In this document: one piece after another, positions 26,227 through 33,708 of the stretch | How the letters are laid out: each line of letters opens with the position of its first letter | Numbering within the stretch: position 1 is the first letter of the stretch | NCBI RefSeq assembly: GCF_007830445.1 | Contig: NZ_VLKR01000007.1 | Coordinates: 1-64,000, forward strand | DNA length: 64,000 nt | Direction of reading: 5' to 3' | Origin: Sphingobacterium siyangense | GTDB taxonomy: Bacteria; Bacteroidota; Bacteroidia; Sphingobacteriales; Sphingobacteriaceae | The notes under the pieces: model-generated | What the model was told of the DNA's origin: nothing | Databases searched by the model: none | What the model saw: only the letters and a program-made list of their open reading frames with translations | Made by a program: the position numbers and the translations under genes

Positions 26227-26721
26227 ATGGAAATTAAAGAAAACAAATTGATCGGTGTTGCCTATAGAGATACACCAAACAAAGGTGGAATTATTAAACC
26301 CGTTTATATTATTATGCACTACGATGGTGCATCCAATGCAACGAGTGCAATTGATTGGATGACTGATTCCCGGAGCAAGGTCTCCGCCCATCTTCATATC
26401 AGTCGTGATGGTGTTATAACGCAATTGGCCCCTTTTAATATTAAATGTTGGCATGCGGGCCTTAGTACCTGGGCCGGTCAAAGAGATTTGAATAATTGTA
26501 GCATTGGAATTGAATTGCAAAATAAGGGTAAGGAGAGCTACACCGAAAAACAGATCAATGTTGCGATAGCTGTGTGTAAAACAATTGTCCGTACTTATTC
26601 AATTCGGGAGATTTTGGGGCATTCGGATATTGCGCCTGGAAGAAAGGAGGATCCAGGGATACAGTTTCCCTGGGAAAAATTTAAACCGTTAACAAAAGGA
26701 AGTTATAATGGAATTACTTGA
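26227..26721 (+). CDS. N-acetylmuramoyl-L-alanine amidase (amidase_2, endolysin type)
   Basis: The 164-residue protein has a zinc His in IIMHYDGA, SAHLHISRDGVITQLAPFNIKCWHAGLS, IGIELQNKG, and the second His and Asp in LGHSDIAPGRKEDPGIQFPW. These are the complete AmpD/T7-lysozyme-type motifs. It cleaves the amide between MurNAc and the stem peptide. It has no signal peptide, so it would reach the wall only with a holin-like partner, as phage endolysins do. Its 3' end overlaps the next gene by 14 bp. Confidence 0.9.
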   Translation: MEIKENKLIGVAYRDTPNKGGIIKPVYIIMHYDGASNATSAIDWMTDSRSKVSAHLHISRDGVITQLAPFNIKCWHAGLSTWAGQRDLNNCSIGIELQNKGKESYTEKQINVAIAVCKTIVRTYSIREILGHSDIAPGRKEDPGIQFPWEKFKPLTKGSYNGIT

Positions 26722-27085
26722 GATTTTGGAGAAATTGATTATCCCTGTAGTGACAGCTGTAGGGGGGTATTTTGTTGGAAGGCCCAAGCAGCAAGCTGAA
26801 GTGGAGGCAACAAATGTTGAGAATGCCGGAAAGGTAATTGAAAAATGGGAAGGATATGCCAATAGATTAGAGAAAGATATTGAGCAATTACGGACGATCA
26901 TCGAAGATCTTAATGAAGGGTTACGTTTGGCAAATGACGAACGTACGTCTTGCGCTAAGACCTTAGCGGATTTGCAAGTGAAATATGATGATCTCATGAA
27001 ACTTCATAATAGGTTACAGATTGAATTAAAGCGCGTTAAAAATGAAGAATACACTACAGATAATCGCAATGCTGCTACTGGTTAG
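26708..27085 (+). CDS. single-TM coiled-coil protein of the lysis cassette
   Basis: The 125-residue protein has one N-terminal hydrophobic segment (LIIPVVTAVGGYFVG, about residues 10-24), then an almost entirely helical, heptad-rich tail (about 30-115, VIEKWEGYANRLEKDIEQLRTIIEDLNEGL). This resembles an Rz-type inner-membrane spanin or an anchored holin-like protein. It overlaps the amidase by 14 bp and the following lipoprotein by 44 bp. It has no database-recognisable family that can be read by eye. Confidence 0.7.
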   Translation: MELLEILEKLIIPVVTAVGGYFVGRPKQQAEVEATNVENAGKVIEKWEGYANRLEKDIEQLRTIIEDLNEGLRLANDERTSCAKTLADLQVKYDDLMKLHNRLQIELKRVKNEEYTTDNRNAATG

Positions 27086-27557
27086 CAGCTGCGGTTTGTT
27101 TAGAAAGGTTGAGAAAACCAAGGGATCACAAGAGTTTGGTGTCAAAGAGAAAAATACCAATTATGCTACTATAGCACAGAACACGGAACATATACAAATT
27201 GTTCGATCAGATAAAGAGGTTTTGGTAACAGATGAATATGTGATGCAAATTGAAGGTGAAGGGATCCAGATTATGCAGGATGGTGCTGTTCAGCTACGTA
27301 AGGGAAAAGTCTATACTAAAAAGGAGCATTATGCTGAAAAGCTGCAGCTTGAGAGTGGGTTCGATACCAATTGGAAAGCTCAGAAGGTAGAAAGTCGTCA
27401 ACAAATTGAAACGAAAATGGAGCTACGCAAAGCACAATCAAAAGAGGTTTCAAAACCAGCGGTGTCAAGCCTTCTTTATTTTTTAATGGGTTGCGGTGTA
27501 TTGGTCGGTTTGATTATTTGGTGGATAAAGAAACGTAAGTTTGTTGAGTCTTGGTAG
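27042..27557 (+). CDS. lipoprotein with C-terminal membrane anchor, unimolecular-spanin-like
   Basis: The 171-residue protein has a lipobox with Cys17 (LLLVSSCGLF), a periplasmic stretch of about 125 charged residues, and a C-terminal membrane segment (about 143-162, LLYFLMGCGVLVGLIIWW) followed by KKRK. A lipid anchor at one end and an inner-membrane helix at the other is the defining architecture of phage u-spanins such as T1 gp11, which fuse inner and outer membranes in the last step of lysis. Its position after an amidase supports this; the role is inferred from topology, not sequence identity. Confidence 0.7.
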   Translation: MKNTLQIIAMLLLVSSCGLFRKVEKTKGSQEFGVKEKNTNYATIAQNTEHIQIVRSDKEVLVTDEYVMQIEGEGIQIMQDGAVQLRKGKVYTKKEHYAEKLQLESGFDTNWKAQKVESRQQIETKMELRKAQSKEVSKPAVSSLLYFLMGCGVLVGLIIWWIKKRKFVESW

Positions 27558-27614
27558 TTTCCGATTAAAAAATGTTACTATTATTCTTAATGAAATTCAG
27601 ATAAGAAACACAAA

Positions 27615-27652
27615 ATAGTCCTTGAGTATTTAAAATTCAAGGACTATATTTT
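27615..27652. terminator. terminator after the lysis cassette
   Basis: Perfect 11-bp arms (ATAGTCCTTGA at 27615-27625 and TCAAGGACTAT at 27637-27647) are followed by ATTTTT. It lies between two convergent genes and may serve both. Confidence 0.75.
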
Positions 27653-27707
27653 TGGAACCGGGCAGAATTGCCGAATTAGCAGAGCTTGTGTGATTGTACA
27701 AATAATA

Positions 27708-28280
27708 CTAAACCCCATCGAAATGCCTGTCAATAAGGTAATAATTGGCAATCTGTTTAATTTCCTTTTTGAAATCACGATAGAGGTCAAATTGATTGCA
27801 AGCACAGATGATAGATTTCTGTAACGTGTCATTATTTATTTTTAAATAAGGGCCAAGTTCCTTATATATGCTACTTTTTACTTTTGTTTTCAGATTATCT
27901 AATTTTTCTGGCTGAAAAATACGTAGAACAACGGCGATAGCTTTGTAACGATGCTGAATATCCTTATAATTGATATATTCACCCATAATCTGTTGAGAAG
28001 GTATACCCACAAATTTACAATAGCAGTCAATTACTTGACTGATCTTGGAAAGGTCAGATTCATATATCTTATCGATGGATTTTAGTATTTCAGGATGATT
28101 TTCTTTCAAGAAACTCATGATGAATGAATAATATAGTGAGTTCATACCTTGTGAGCTATTTTTGTCGGTTATTGTACTGCTTTCTTCTTTTCTTAAATTA
28201 CTGTTGTATTTTTGTCGTTGATGATAATCTACTGCGTAAACAATGTGCTGTCCGGGATGTTGTGTCATGAGCTGTTCCAT
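27708..28280 (-). CDS. hypothetical protein divergent from the S24 repressor
   Basis: The 190-residue protein is lysine-rich, probably cytoplasmic and mostly helical. It has a segment SSIYKELGPYLKINNDTLQKSIICACNQFDLYRDFKKEIKQIANYY near its end and no signal or membrane helix. No family is recognised. It is transcribed away from the S24 repressor gene, and the 340-bp region between them carries a repeated operator-like motif, so it is probably controlled by that repressor. The layout recalls the divergent repressor/early-gene pairs of temperate phages. Confidence 0.65.
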   Translation of the reverse strand: MEQLMTQHPGQHIVYAVDYHQRQKYNSNLRKEESSTITDKNSSQGMNSLYYSFIMSFLKENHPEILKSIDKIYESDLSKISQVIDCYCKFVGIPSQQIMGEYINYKDIQHRYKAIAVVLRIFQPEKLDNLKTKVKSSIYKELGPYLKINNDTLQKSIICACNQFDLYRDFKKEIKQIANYYLIDRHFDGV

Positions 28281-28398
28281 TTTCTTTTTACCTTTAAGTA
28301 TGAACTGATTTTAGTCTCGTTAATTGCAAATCCAATGAATAGCTAATTGACTTACTACCCTGCTCGTCTATTCTATGAATTTAATATAGTCTATTGAT

Positions 28399-28609
28399 GT
28401 TAAACAAAGTTAAACAAATTTGTTAATCAAACAAGTTTATTCGAAGCTTATTTTTACTTTTTATATGGAAATATAAACTTATTTGTTTAACTATAATTTA
28501 TTGGTAATTAGGTTTTTATTGTTTTATTTTGATTGTCTGTTTGTTTAGGTTTAATAAGTTGTGTAACTTAGTGTCAGATTGTTATATATTTGTGTAACAT
28601 TTGTTAAAT
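28399..28609. promoter_or_regulatory. operator array of the S24 repressor region
   Basis: The 10-mer GTTAAACAAA occurs at 28399-28408 and 28409-28418, and its complement TTTGTTTAAC at 28482-28491. Close variants are at 28540-28549 (TTTGTTTAGG), 28558-28567 (GTTGTGTAAC), 28589-28598 (TTTGTGTAAC) and 28600-28609. The palindrome TTAAACAAATTTGTTAA covers 28410-28426. The site at 28589 overlaps a TATATTTG -7 box (28585-28592). Several copies of one site between divergent genes are what a CI-like repressor would use. Confidence 0.6.
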
Positions 28610-28621
28610 ACCCGATCGACT

Positions 28622-29428
28622 ATGGAAACTTATCCAAATAATAACTTTGAAGTTTTACGCTTGGAGATGCGTGTTACTAACCGTGAATTCGCGTCTTTAT
28701 TGGGGGTACGCGAACAGGTGTACTCGCGTATTAAAAAAGGAGAGTATCCTATTGGACTTACGATGAAAACACGTATTCAAGCGGCTTTTCCTCAGGTTCA
28801 GTATGACTGGTTGTTGTATGGAAAAGGTGAAAGAGTAGAGATAACTCCTTTAATGCACCCCGACACGATAGCAATGCTTAGTATTGGTAACGGTAAGTCA
28901 ATAGGGTATTTTTCGGAGGACGTCAAGTTTATTGACGAAAATAAGAATAATATATTTTTTGAAGTTTCCCCAGGACGATATTTGATGCAGACAAAACTTG
29001 TGACAGAGAAAGCTAAAGCTGGGTATTTGTCTGGCTTTTCTGATGCTGAATATATGGACGATTTACCGGCACATTTTATTACGGTCAATGAGTTTCATAA
29101 AGGTGCCTATCGTTCTTTTGAAGTTAGTGGTGATAGTATGACCGATGGAACTGATGCAAGTGTATTGGACGGCGATATTGTGACGGGACGTTTGATTAAA
29201 AGGGAGTTATGGCAATCAAAATTTCATACCCACAAATATCGTTATTGGGTTGTTGTACATAAATATGAAGGAGTTATTATCAAAGAAATTGCTCATCATG
29301 ATGTCAATAACGGAATTCTTACCCTTCGTTCGCTAAATACTGATAAAACAAGATACCCGGATTTTGAAGTAAGTCTAGATGATGTTGACCAAATTTTTAA
29401 TGTTGTAGATATTAGCCGTTCGCTTTAG
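28622..29428 (+). CDS. helix-turn-helix plus S24 peptidase domain repressor (CI/LexA-like)
   Basis: ATG 28622 gives 268 residues; an upstream TTG is possible. The N-terminus is a phage-type HTH (NREFASLLGVREQVYSRIKKG). A linker follows with AKAGYLSGF, the expected Ala-Gly self-cleavage site. The S24 domain has catalytic Ser in FEVSGDSMTD and Lys in the VVVHKYEG/IIKEI region. Such repressors self-cleave on RecA filaments after DNA damage. It probably controls its own promoter, the divergent 190-residue gene and perhaps the lysis cassette. Confidence 0.88.
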   Translation: METYPNNNFEVLRLEMRVTNREFASLLGVREQVYSRIKKGEYPIGLTMKTRIQAAFPQVQYDWLLYGKGERVEITPLMHPDTIAMLSIGNGKSIGYFSEDVKFIDENKNNIFFEVSPGRYLMQTKLVTEKAKAGYLSGFSDAEYMDDLPAHFITVNEFHKGAYRSFEVSGDSMTDGTDASVLDGDIVTGRLIKRELWQSKFHTHKYRYWVVVHKYEGVIIKEIAHHDVNNGILTLRSLNTDKTRYPDFEVSLDDVDQIFNVVDISRSL

Positions 29429-29588
29429 GAACAGCCTAACTCAGCATATGATCGTTTTGGTGGTTCGTCTCTTCATATCACCGTTTATAGGTGGACCTTT
29501 TTGTTTCGGCTATAGTGCAATAAATTAATCCAATCGCCCGCTACTAAATTGAAAGTTCTCCTTATCAAGTATTTATGATTTTGCTAAA

Positions 29589-29635
29589 AAATATAGAAAT
29601 AAAAACTAATTATATTAGTTTTTATTTCTATATTT
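29589..29635. repeat. 47-nt near-perfect inverted repeat
   Basis: Two 22-nt arms (29589-29610 and 29614-29635) are exact complements around a TAT loop, with AT-only content apart from a few G/C. It ends where a TATATTTG -7-like box (29629-29636) begins. It could be a terminator for the S24 gene 160 bp upstream, an operator, or a transposition scar. Confidence 0.7.
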
Positions 29636-29642
29636 GACTATA

Positions 29643-29926
29643 AGTTGAACGTATGCGGGCATGTTGTTGCGTGCTGTCTTGGCGCTCCTAGTATATATTT
29701 AACGTTAAGAAGGCTGATAACGTGACGAGAATATTGGTTGCTCATTATTCCGGCATGTCCGTGGCGTTCAATTGAAATAATAGGTACATGTGCGTAGGTT
29801 ATCAGGGCGGGGTCGAGGCATTTTTGAATAAGTCGAACTATTCACTAAGTTGTACCTATGGACTTACCATTTACTAATCATCATATGTTTATTTTTGAAG
29901 CCAGGTTTTGAAATCTGGCTTTTTTA
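29643..29926 (+). ncRNA. candidate structured non-coding RNA
   Basis: The stretch is richer in GC than its surroundings and has no credible reading frame. CTGATAAC (29714-29721) complements GTTATCAG (29798-29805). ATAGGTACA (29780-29788) complements TGTACCTAT (29851-29859). The two pairings interleave, so they form a pseudoknot or are alternative structures. A possible -7 box (29629-29636) precedes it and an intrinsic terminator ends it at 29926. No known RNA family was recognised; 6S-like or regulatory RNA are possibilities. Confidence 0.35.
29897..29926 (+). terminator. intrinsic terminator
   Basis: AAGCCAG and CTGGCTT pair with one bulged base around TTTTGAAA and are followed by a T run. 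It lies 28 bp before the stop of the minus-strand lipoprotein gene and closes the non-coding stretch upstream. Confidence 0.7.
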
Positions 29927-29954
29927 TTTCTTATGCTATCAATTGTTGTTAATT

Positions 29955-30458
29955 TTAGTCTTTTACAAAGCTTACATCGGTTATTTTATAGGAAAAATTA
30001 TCTTTTTCCCGTTCAGTTTCAGGTTTTTCCATTTCACTGTAGTGAACGGTTCCCTTCATCTTGAAGGTTGTATGGGAATCTAGATTGATTTTTTCTCCCT
30101 TATCGTCAAATACATAAAAGTTCTTAAGCGTATAATTTTTCTGATCTGCGGGAATTTCAAATAAAACATTGTTTTTTTCTGTCCCTACAGGTAATATAAC
30201 GCTGAATGCAGTGAATTTTTCAGAACTAAATGCATGGGATTTAACTACGAAATTCATGGCCATAGTTTTTGATTTACCTGATGAGAATGTAAAGGATGGT
30301 GCATCAAATTCACCTGTTAACGTAATGGTTTTGTTTTGATTGTCGTAGTTTGATTCGATAGCTTTTACCGTATCGACAGAACTGCCATTGCAAGATGTGA
30401 ACAACGCTATGGCAGAAGATACTAACAATGATGTCGAAATTAAGTGTTTTGTTTTCAT
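29955..30458 (-). CDS. hypothetical lipoprotein
   Basis: The ATG at 30458 gives 167 residues and a clean lipoprotein signal (Cys23 in ALFTSCNGSS); an ATG five codons earlier would lengthen the n-region. The mature part is beta-rich and soluble (ITLTGEFDAPSFTFSSGKSKTMAMNFVVKSH, FKMKGTVHYSEME). No family is recognised. It is monocistronic. Confidence 0.7.
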   Translation of the reverse strand: MKTKHLISTSLLVSSAIALFTSCNGSSVDTVKAIESNYDNQNKTITLTGEFDAPSFTFSSGKSKTMAMNFVVKSHAFSSEKFTAFSVILPVGTEKNNVLFEIPADQKNYTLKNFYVFDDKGEKINLDSHTTFKMKGTVHYSEMEKPETEREKDNFSYKITDVSFVKD

Positions 30459-30534
30459 GGGGAAAAATTTCATTAATTGTATATTACTTTGAACATAACA
30501 TACTTCATACTGCTATGCTCCTTTTTAATTGTAA

Positions 30535-30840
30535 AGACCCTTTTTATTGATAGACAACTTCGGCTCATGTATGTTTTGGCAGTTTCGTGAAGATTTCTTT
30601 GAATCATCAATATACATGCCTTCATGATGATTTAAGCTCACATTCAATAACATTCGTTGATCAATTTTTATAAAAGTAAGGTATTGAGGAAGAGGTTTTA
30701 GCACTTGATTTAAATTCGGGGGGAATGAATTTAAATTCGCATGCCTTGGGCTTTTTTTCGTCTATAAGAGATAGGTAAATGATAAACTCAAGTTTTATTT
30801 CGGCGGAAATGTCTGTAAACAGGTTGTAAGGGATTTGATC
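30535..30840 (-). pseudogene. start-less 101-codon open frame, possible gene remnant
   Basis: The minus strand is open from just after a TAA at 30841 to a TAA at 30535, with protein-like composition (EKKPKACEFKF, LPQYLTFIKIDQRMLLNVSLN). There is no ATG before the middle of the frame. A frame of this length in AT-rich non-coding DNA is unlikely by chance. The FIKIDQ stretch faintly recalls LytTR domains, but this is weak. The remainder of the 30459-30865 gap shows nothing else. Confidence 0.3.
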
Positions 30841-30865
30841 TTATACTATTAGCCCAATGTTATGA

Positions 30866-31363
30866 TCAATTTTTTGATTTAAAAAAGACCAAGTTAATAA
30901 CTAAACAGGTGAGTGTAAGTAAAGAAGAGCAAGTTCGGATGTTATTCCAAAATACCCAGGGTTTTTCAAAGGCGTCACGTGCAAGTCTTAACGATTTTTC
31001 TGAAGATATCGATAGGTCTATCGAGGCTAATTGATTATTTAAGGGTACATTTTGCGTGCCTGTAACCACAAGTACACCAATAATATAGCTTAGGCATGCA
31101 ACTAGGATTAGATAAAATTTAGGTGAATACAGGTCAAAAAATAATATGTTAGCCATGAGTAACAAAATTGGTGCGCCTAGAAAACAGCAGTAAAAAGCTG
31201 AGTTTAGTATTTTTTTATTGATATTTTGCATGGCCATCAAAAAGGCTTTATCGTTGAGTTTATGTAGACCCAAATTGACCGAAAAGGTATACGAAAAAAA
31301 CAAGCCTGATATGATAGCCGAAAATATTGTTGCCAGCGCTAAAATGATGTCTTGCGATTTCAT
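30866..31363 (-). CDS. DUF1772-type membrane protein
   Basis: The ATG at 31363 gives 165 residues; a start 8 codons upstream only adds a charged leader. Four membrane segments are visible. The conserved AMQNINKKILNSAFYCCFLGAP and VVTGTQNVPLNNQLASID match DUF1772 (anthrone-oxygenase-like) proteins, whose physiological role in bacteria is unclear. It is monocistronic. Confidence 0.8.
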   Translation of the reverse strand: MKSQDIILALATIFSAIISGLFFSYTFSVNLGLHKLNDKAFLMAMQNINKKILNSAFYCCFLGAPILLLMANILFFDLYSPKFYLILVACLSYIIGVLVVTGTQNVPLNNQLASIDLSISSEKSLRLARDAFEKPWVFWNNIRTCSSLLTLTCLVINLVFFKSKN

Positions 31364-31565
31364 GTCTATATTTTTTTTGATGTACAATGTTTTACTGAAG
31401 TTAATTGTCTAGGTGTTCTAATTTATCAGAGCATTGTTTTCTTATAGCAAATATTTCGAAGAAGTTGAGGCTTAAAGAAATTACACACTTTCGTTGAGCT
31501 CGCCCTTAGACCATACAAAAGTTGTGATAAACAGTGAGTCAATATAGAATAAAAACGACAGTAAC

Positions 31566-32342
31566 CTACTTTTTGTTAAATGATGTTGGCGTTGTTCCTG
31601 TGAAAGTCTTAAAGACACGAATAAAGTGCGATTGGTCGGAGAACCCATTTTCATAAACAACTTCCGTTAGCTTTTGGAAATCTTTGCTATTAAGCTGTTT
31701 CAAAGCGGCCTGAAACTGTACCATTTTAGCGAATTGTTTAGCGGATACCCCAGTTTCCTTGAAAAACCTTCTTTCAAAAGTTCGGATGTTCAATGCTTCT
31801 TTTTTTGCAATTTCCTTAATAATGATTTGGCCCTTTTTTTCGATGATTTCGAGAATTGCTCGCTGAATCGAAAAATCTATGTTATATTTCTTGCTATCGA
31901 AAAAGCTGAGGAGCGATTGTGTTAATAGTTGGATGCTGTTTTCAGCGTTTGAAGATGAGGATAATGTACTGCTTAGTTGGTGGAAGTCTCTATTTGAAGG
32001 AGCATCTAGATCATAGCAGCCGTCGTTTATGCTTTCGGGCGAGATACCCCAAAATCGGCGTAATACAAATGGGTAAAATTGAAAAACGATAATCTGAAAA
32101 GGCCCTGTTACATCTATTGAAATCGGTTTTATTGTCTGACCATAGAGAAAAATCGTCGGCATCTTTTTATCATGGGGCTTGATTGTAAAATCACCATAGC
32201 ATCGTTGAAACAATAGACCGGGGTAACCATCAGCATAAAAAGGTAAGTTTACGCGATCATTTTTCTGACTTTCAAATACCAGGATCGCCTTTACGAATAA
32301 TGTAATGGATGTATCAGGGCTGATAATTTGAGCATTCATCAA
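31566..32342 (-). CDS. AraC-family transcriptional regulator
   Basis: The 258-residue protein has a DUF6597-type N-terminal half (YADGYPGLLFQRCYG, GPFQIIVFQFYPFVLRRFWGI) and a C-terminal AraC domain (IKEIAKKEALNIRTFERRFFKETGVS, EVVYENGFSDQSHFIRVFKTFTGTTPTSF). No effector or target is evident; the flavin enzyme pair lies just upstream on the same strand. Confidence 0.9.
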   Translation of the reverse strand: MMNAQIISPDTSITLFVKAILVFESQKNDRVNLPFYADGYPGLLFQRCYGDFTIKPHDKKMPTIFLYGQTIKPISIDVTGPFQIIVFQFYPFVLRRFWGISPESINDGCYDLDAPSNRDFHQLSSTLSSSSNAENSIQLLTQSLLSFFDSKKYNIDFSIQRAILEIIEKKGQIIIKEIAKKEALNIRTFERRFFKETGVSAKQFAKMVQFQAALKQLNSKDFQKLTEVVYENGFSDQSHFIRVFKTFTGTTPTSFNKK

Positions 32343-32574
32343 TTAACTTTGTTGGCTTTTGATTACGACCTGTTGTACGTTTAAATATACTGAAAAATCT
32401 ATTATAAGATGGAGTTGCCCTGAGATTTTCATTAGCGGATTTGTAATATCATGGTATATCTAAAGTCTACACATGCAATCCGACTTATTTGAAATAAAAA
32501 AGGGGATTTTTTCTTCTCACCTCAAATAATTGTGCATGTTCCAGTAATTTAAGTGTTCAAAATTGAAACTACCA

Positions 32575-33696
32575 TTATAGTTGGCTCCCACTAAATTTAT
32601 TTGTGTTCAGGTCGGCAGCTGAAAGCGTTTTTAGAAGTTCTCTAGCTGCGGCGCTACCTGCACGGTTTGCACCGATTGTCGATGCTGATGGACCATAACC
32701 CACGAGGTGAATTCTTGGTTCTTTTGCGACCATGGTCGCTAGTCTGCCTGCCATTTGAATGCCACCCTGTTTTTCTTTTGGTAGCACTGCGTCTAGATGG
32801 CGCAATGAACTTTTAAAGCCTGTATTCCAAAGTATAACATCTGCTTGTTGTTCTGTTCCATTGGCCCATTTGATCCCCTTTTCTGTTATTTCTTGAAACA
32901 TTGGAAAACGTTGAAGGACACCCCGTTTTTCCATCTCCTGGATTTCTGTAGAATAGGGGAGGCCCGTAACGGAAACGACAGACAAAGGTGAAAGCCCCAA
33001 CCGTACACGTTCCTCTACCATAGCAACAGCATTATGCCCAGCCATGTCATCAAATGGCCCCTCTCTGAATAAAGGTGGTCGTCGTGTTACCCAGGTTGTC
33101 GTTGTAACCTTCGAGATTTGGTCCAATAGCTGAATGGCAGAAATACCGGCTCCAACAACAATAACATGTTTGCCACGAAAATACTCTGCAGTTTTAAAAT
33201 CCTTTGTGTGAAGTTGCTCGCCCCGAAATAATTCTGCACCTGGATAGGTAGGAATATAGGGGTTTTCCCATGTTCCGGTGGCGTTGATAATACCGAGTGC
33301 TGAGAAAAGAGTTTCTGCCGTATCGATATGAAAGCGATCTTGGTACAAGTAGACTTTTTCTACTTTAGCTGGTCGATATACTTGAAGTCCAAATTTTTCT
33401 TCATAAAGTTTAAAATAATGGGGAACAGCGGTGTTTGCCTGAACTTCCGCCCCTTTTGTTGATAAAGTCTCCTCAAACGACATGCCGGGCAAATCGTGTA
33501 TTTTATTGACTGTACTTAAGGTAAGGGAGTCCCAGCGAAATTGCCAGGCTCCTCCTGGTGCAGAGGCTTCATCCAAGATGATAAAATCCGGCCCGATTTT
33601 AAGTCCGAGCTTCTTCAAATGATAAGCAGCAGAAAGTCCAGCCTGACCCGCACCAATGACTGCAATTTTTGTTTTGTAGCGAATGTTCTTTATCAT
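32575..33696 (-). CDS. FAD/NAD(P)-binding oxidoreductase, flavin monooxygenase-like
   Basis: The 373-residue protein has two Rossmann motifs: IAVIGAGQAGLSAAYHLKKLGL near the N-terminus (FAD) and HVIVVGAGISAIQLLDQI in the middle (NADPH). It also has an ATG-type GIINATGTWENPYIP. This is the layout of YUCCA/CzcO-like flavin monooxygenases. It starts 12 bp after the LLM-class gene on the same strand, so both flavin enzymes are probably made together. Confidence 0.87.
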   Translation of the reverse strand: MIKNIRYKTKIAVIGAGQAGLSAAYHLKKLGLKIGPDFIILDEASAPGGAWQFRWDSLTLSTVNKIHDLPGMSFEETLSTKGAEVQANTAVPHYFKLYEEKFGLQVYRPAKVEKVYLYQDRFHIDTAETLFSALGIINATGTWENPYIPTYPGAELFRGEQLHTKDFKTAEYFRGKHVIVVGAGISAIQLLDQISKVTTTTWVTRRPPLFREGPFDDMAGHNAVAMVEERVRLGLSPLSVVSVTGLPYSTEIQEMEKRGVLQRFPMFQEITEKGIKWANGTEQQADVILWNTGFKSSLRHLDAVLPKEKQGGIQMAGRLATMVAKEPRIHLVGYGPSASTIGANRAGSAAARELLKTLSAADLNTNKFSGSQL

Positions 33697-33708
33697 ACGA
33701 GAGTGGAG

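Noticed and set aside
26227..29428. intact prophage
   Set aside because: Only lysis- and repressor-type genes are visible; no head, tail, terminase, integrase or replication gene lies within the window, and neighbours are ordinary chromosomal genes.
29850..30083. 77-codon + strand frame
   Set aside because: Its first part is the non-coding stretch with a terminator and its second part is antisense to the lipoprotein gene; the terminator would stop its own transcript.
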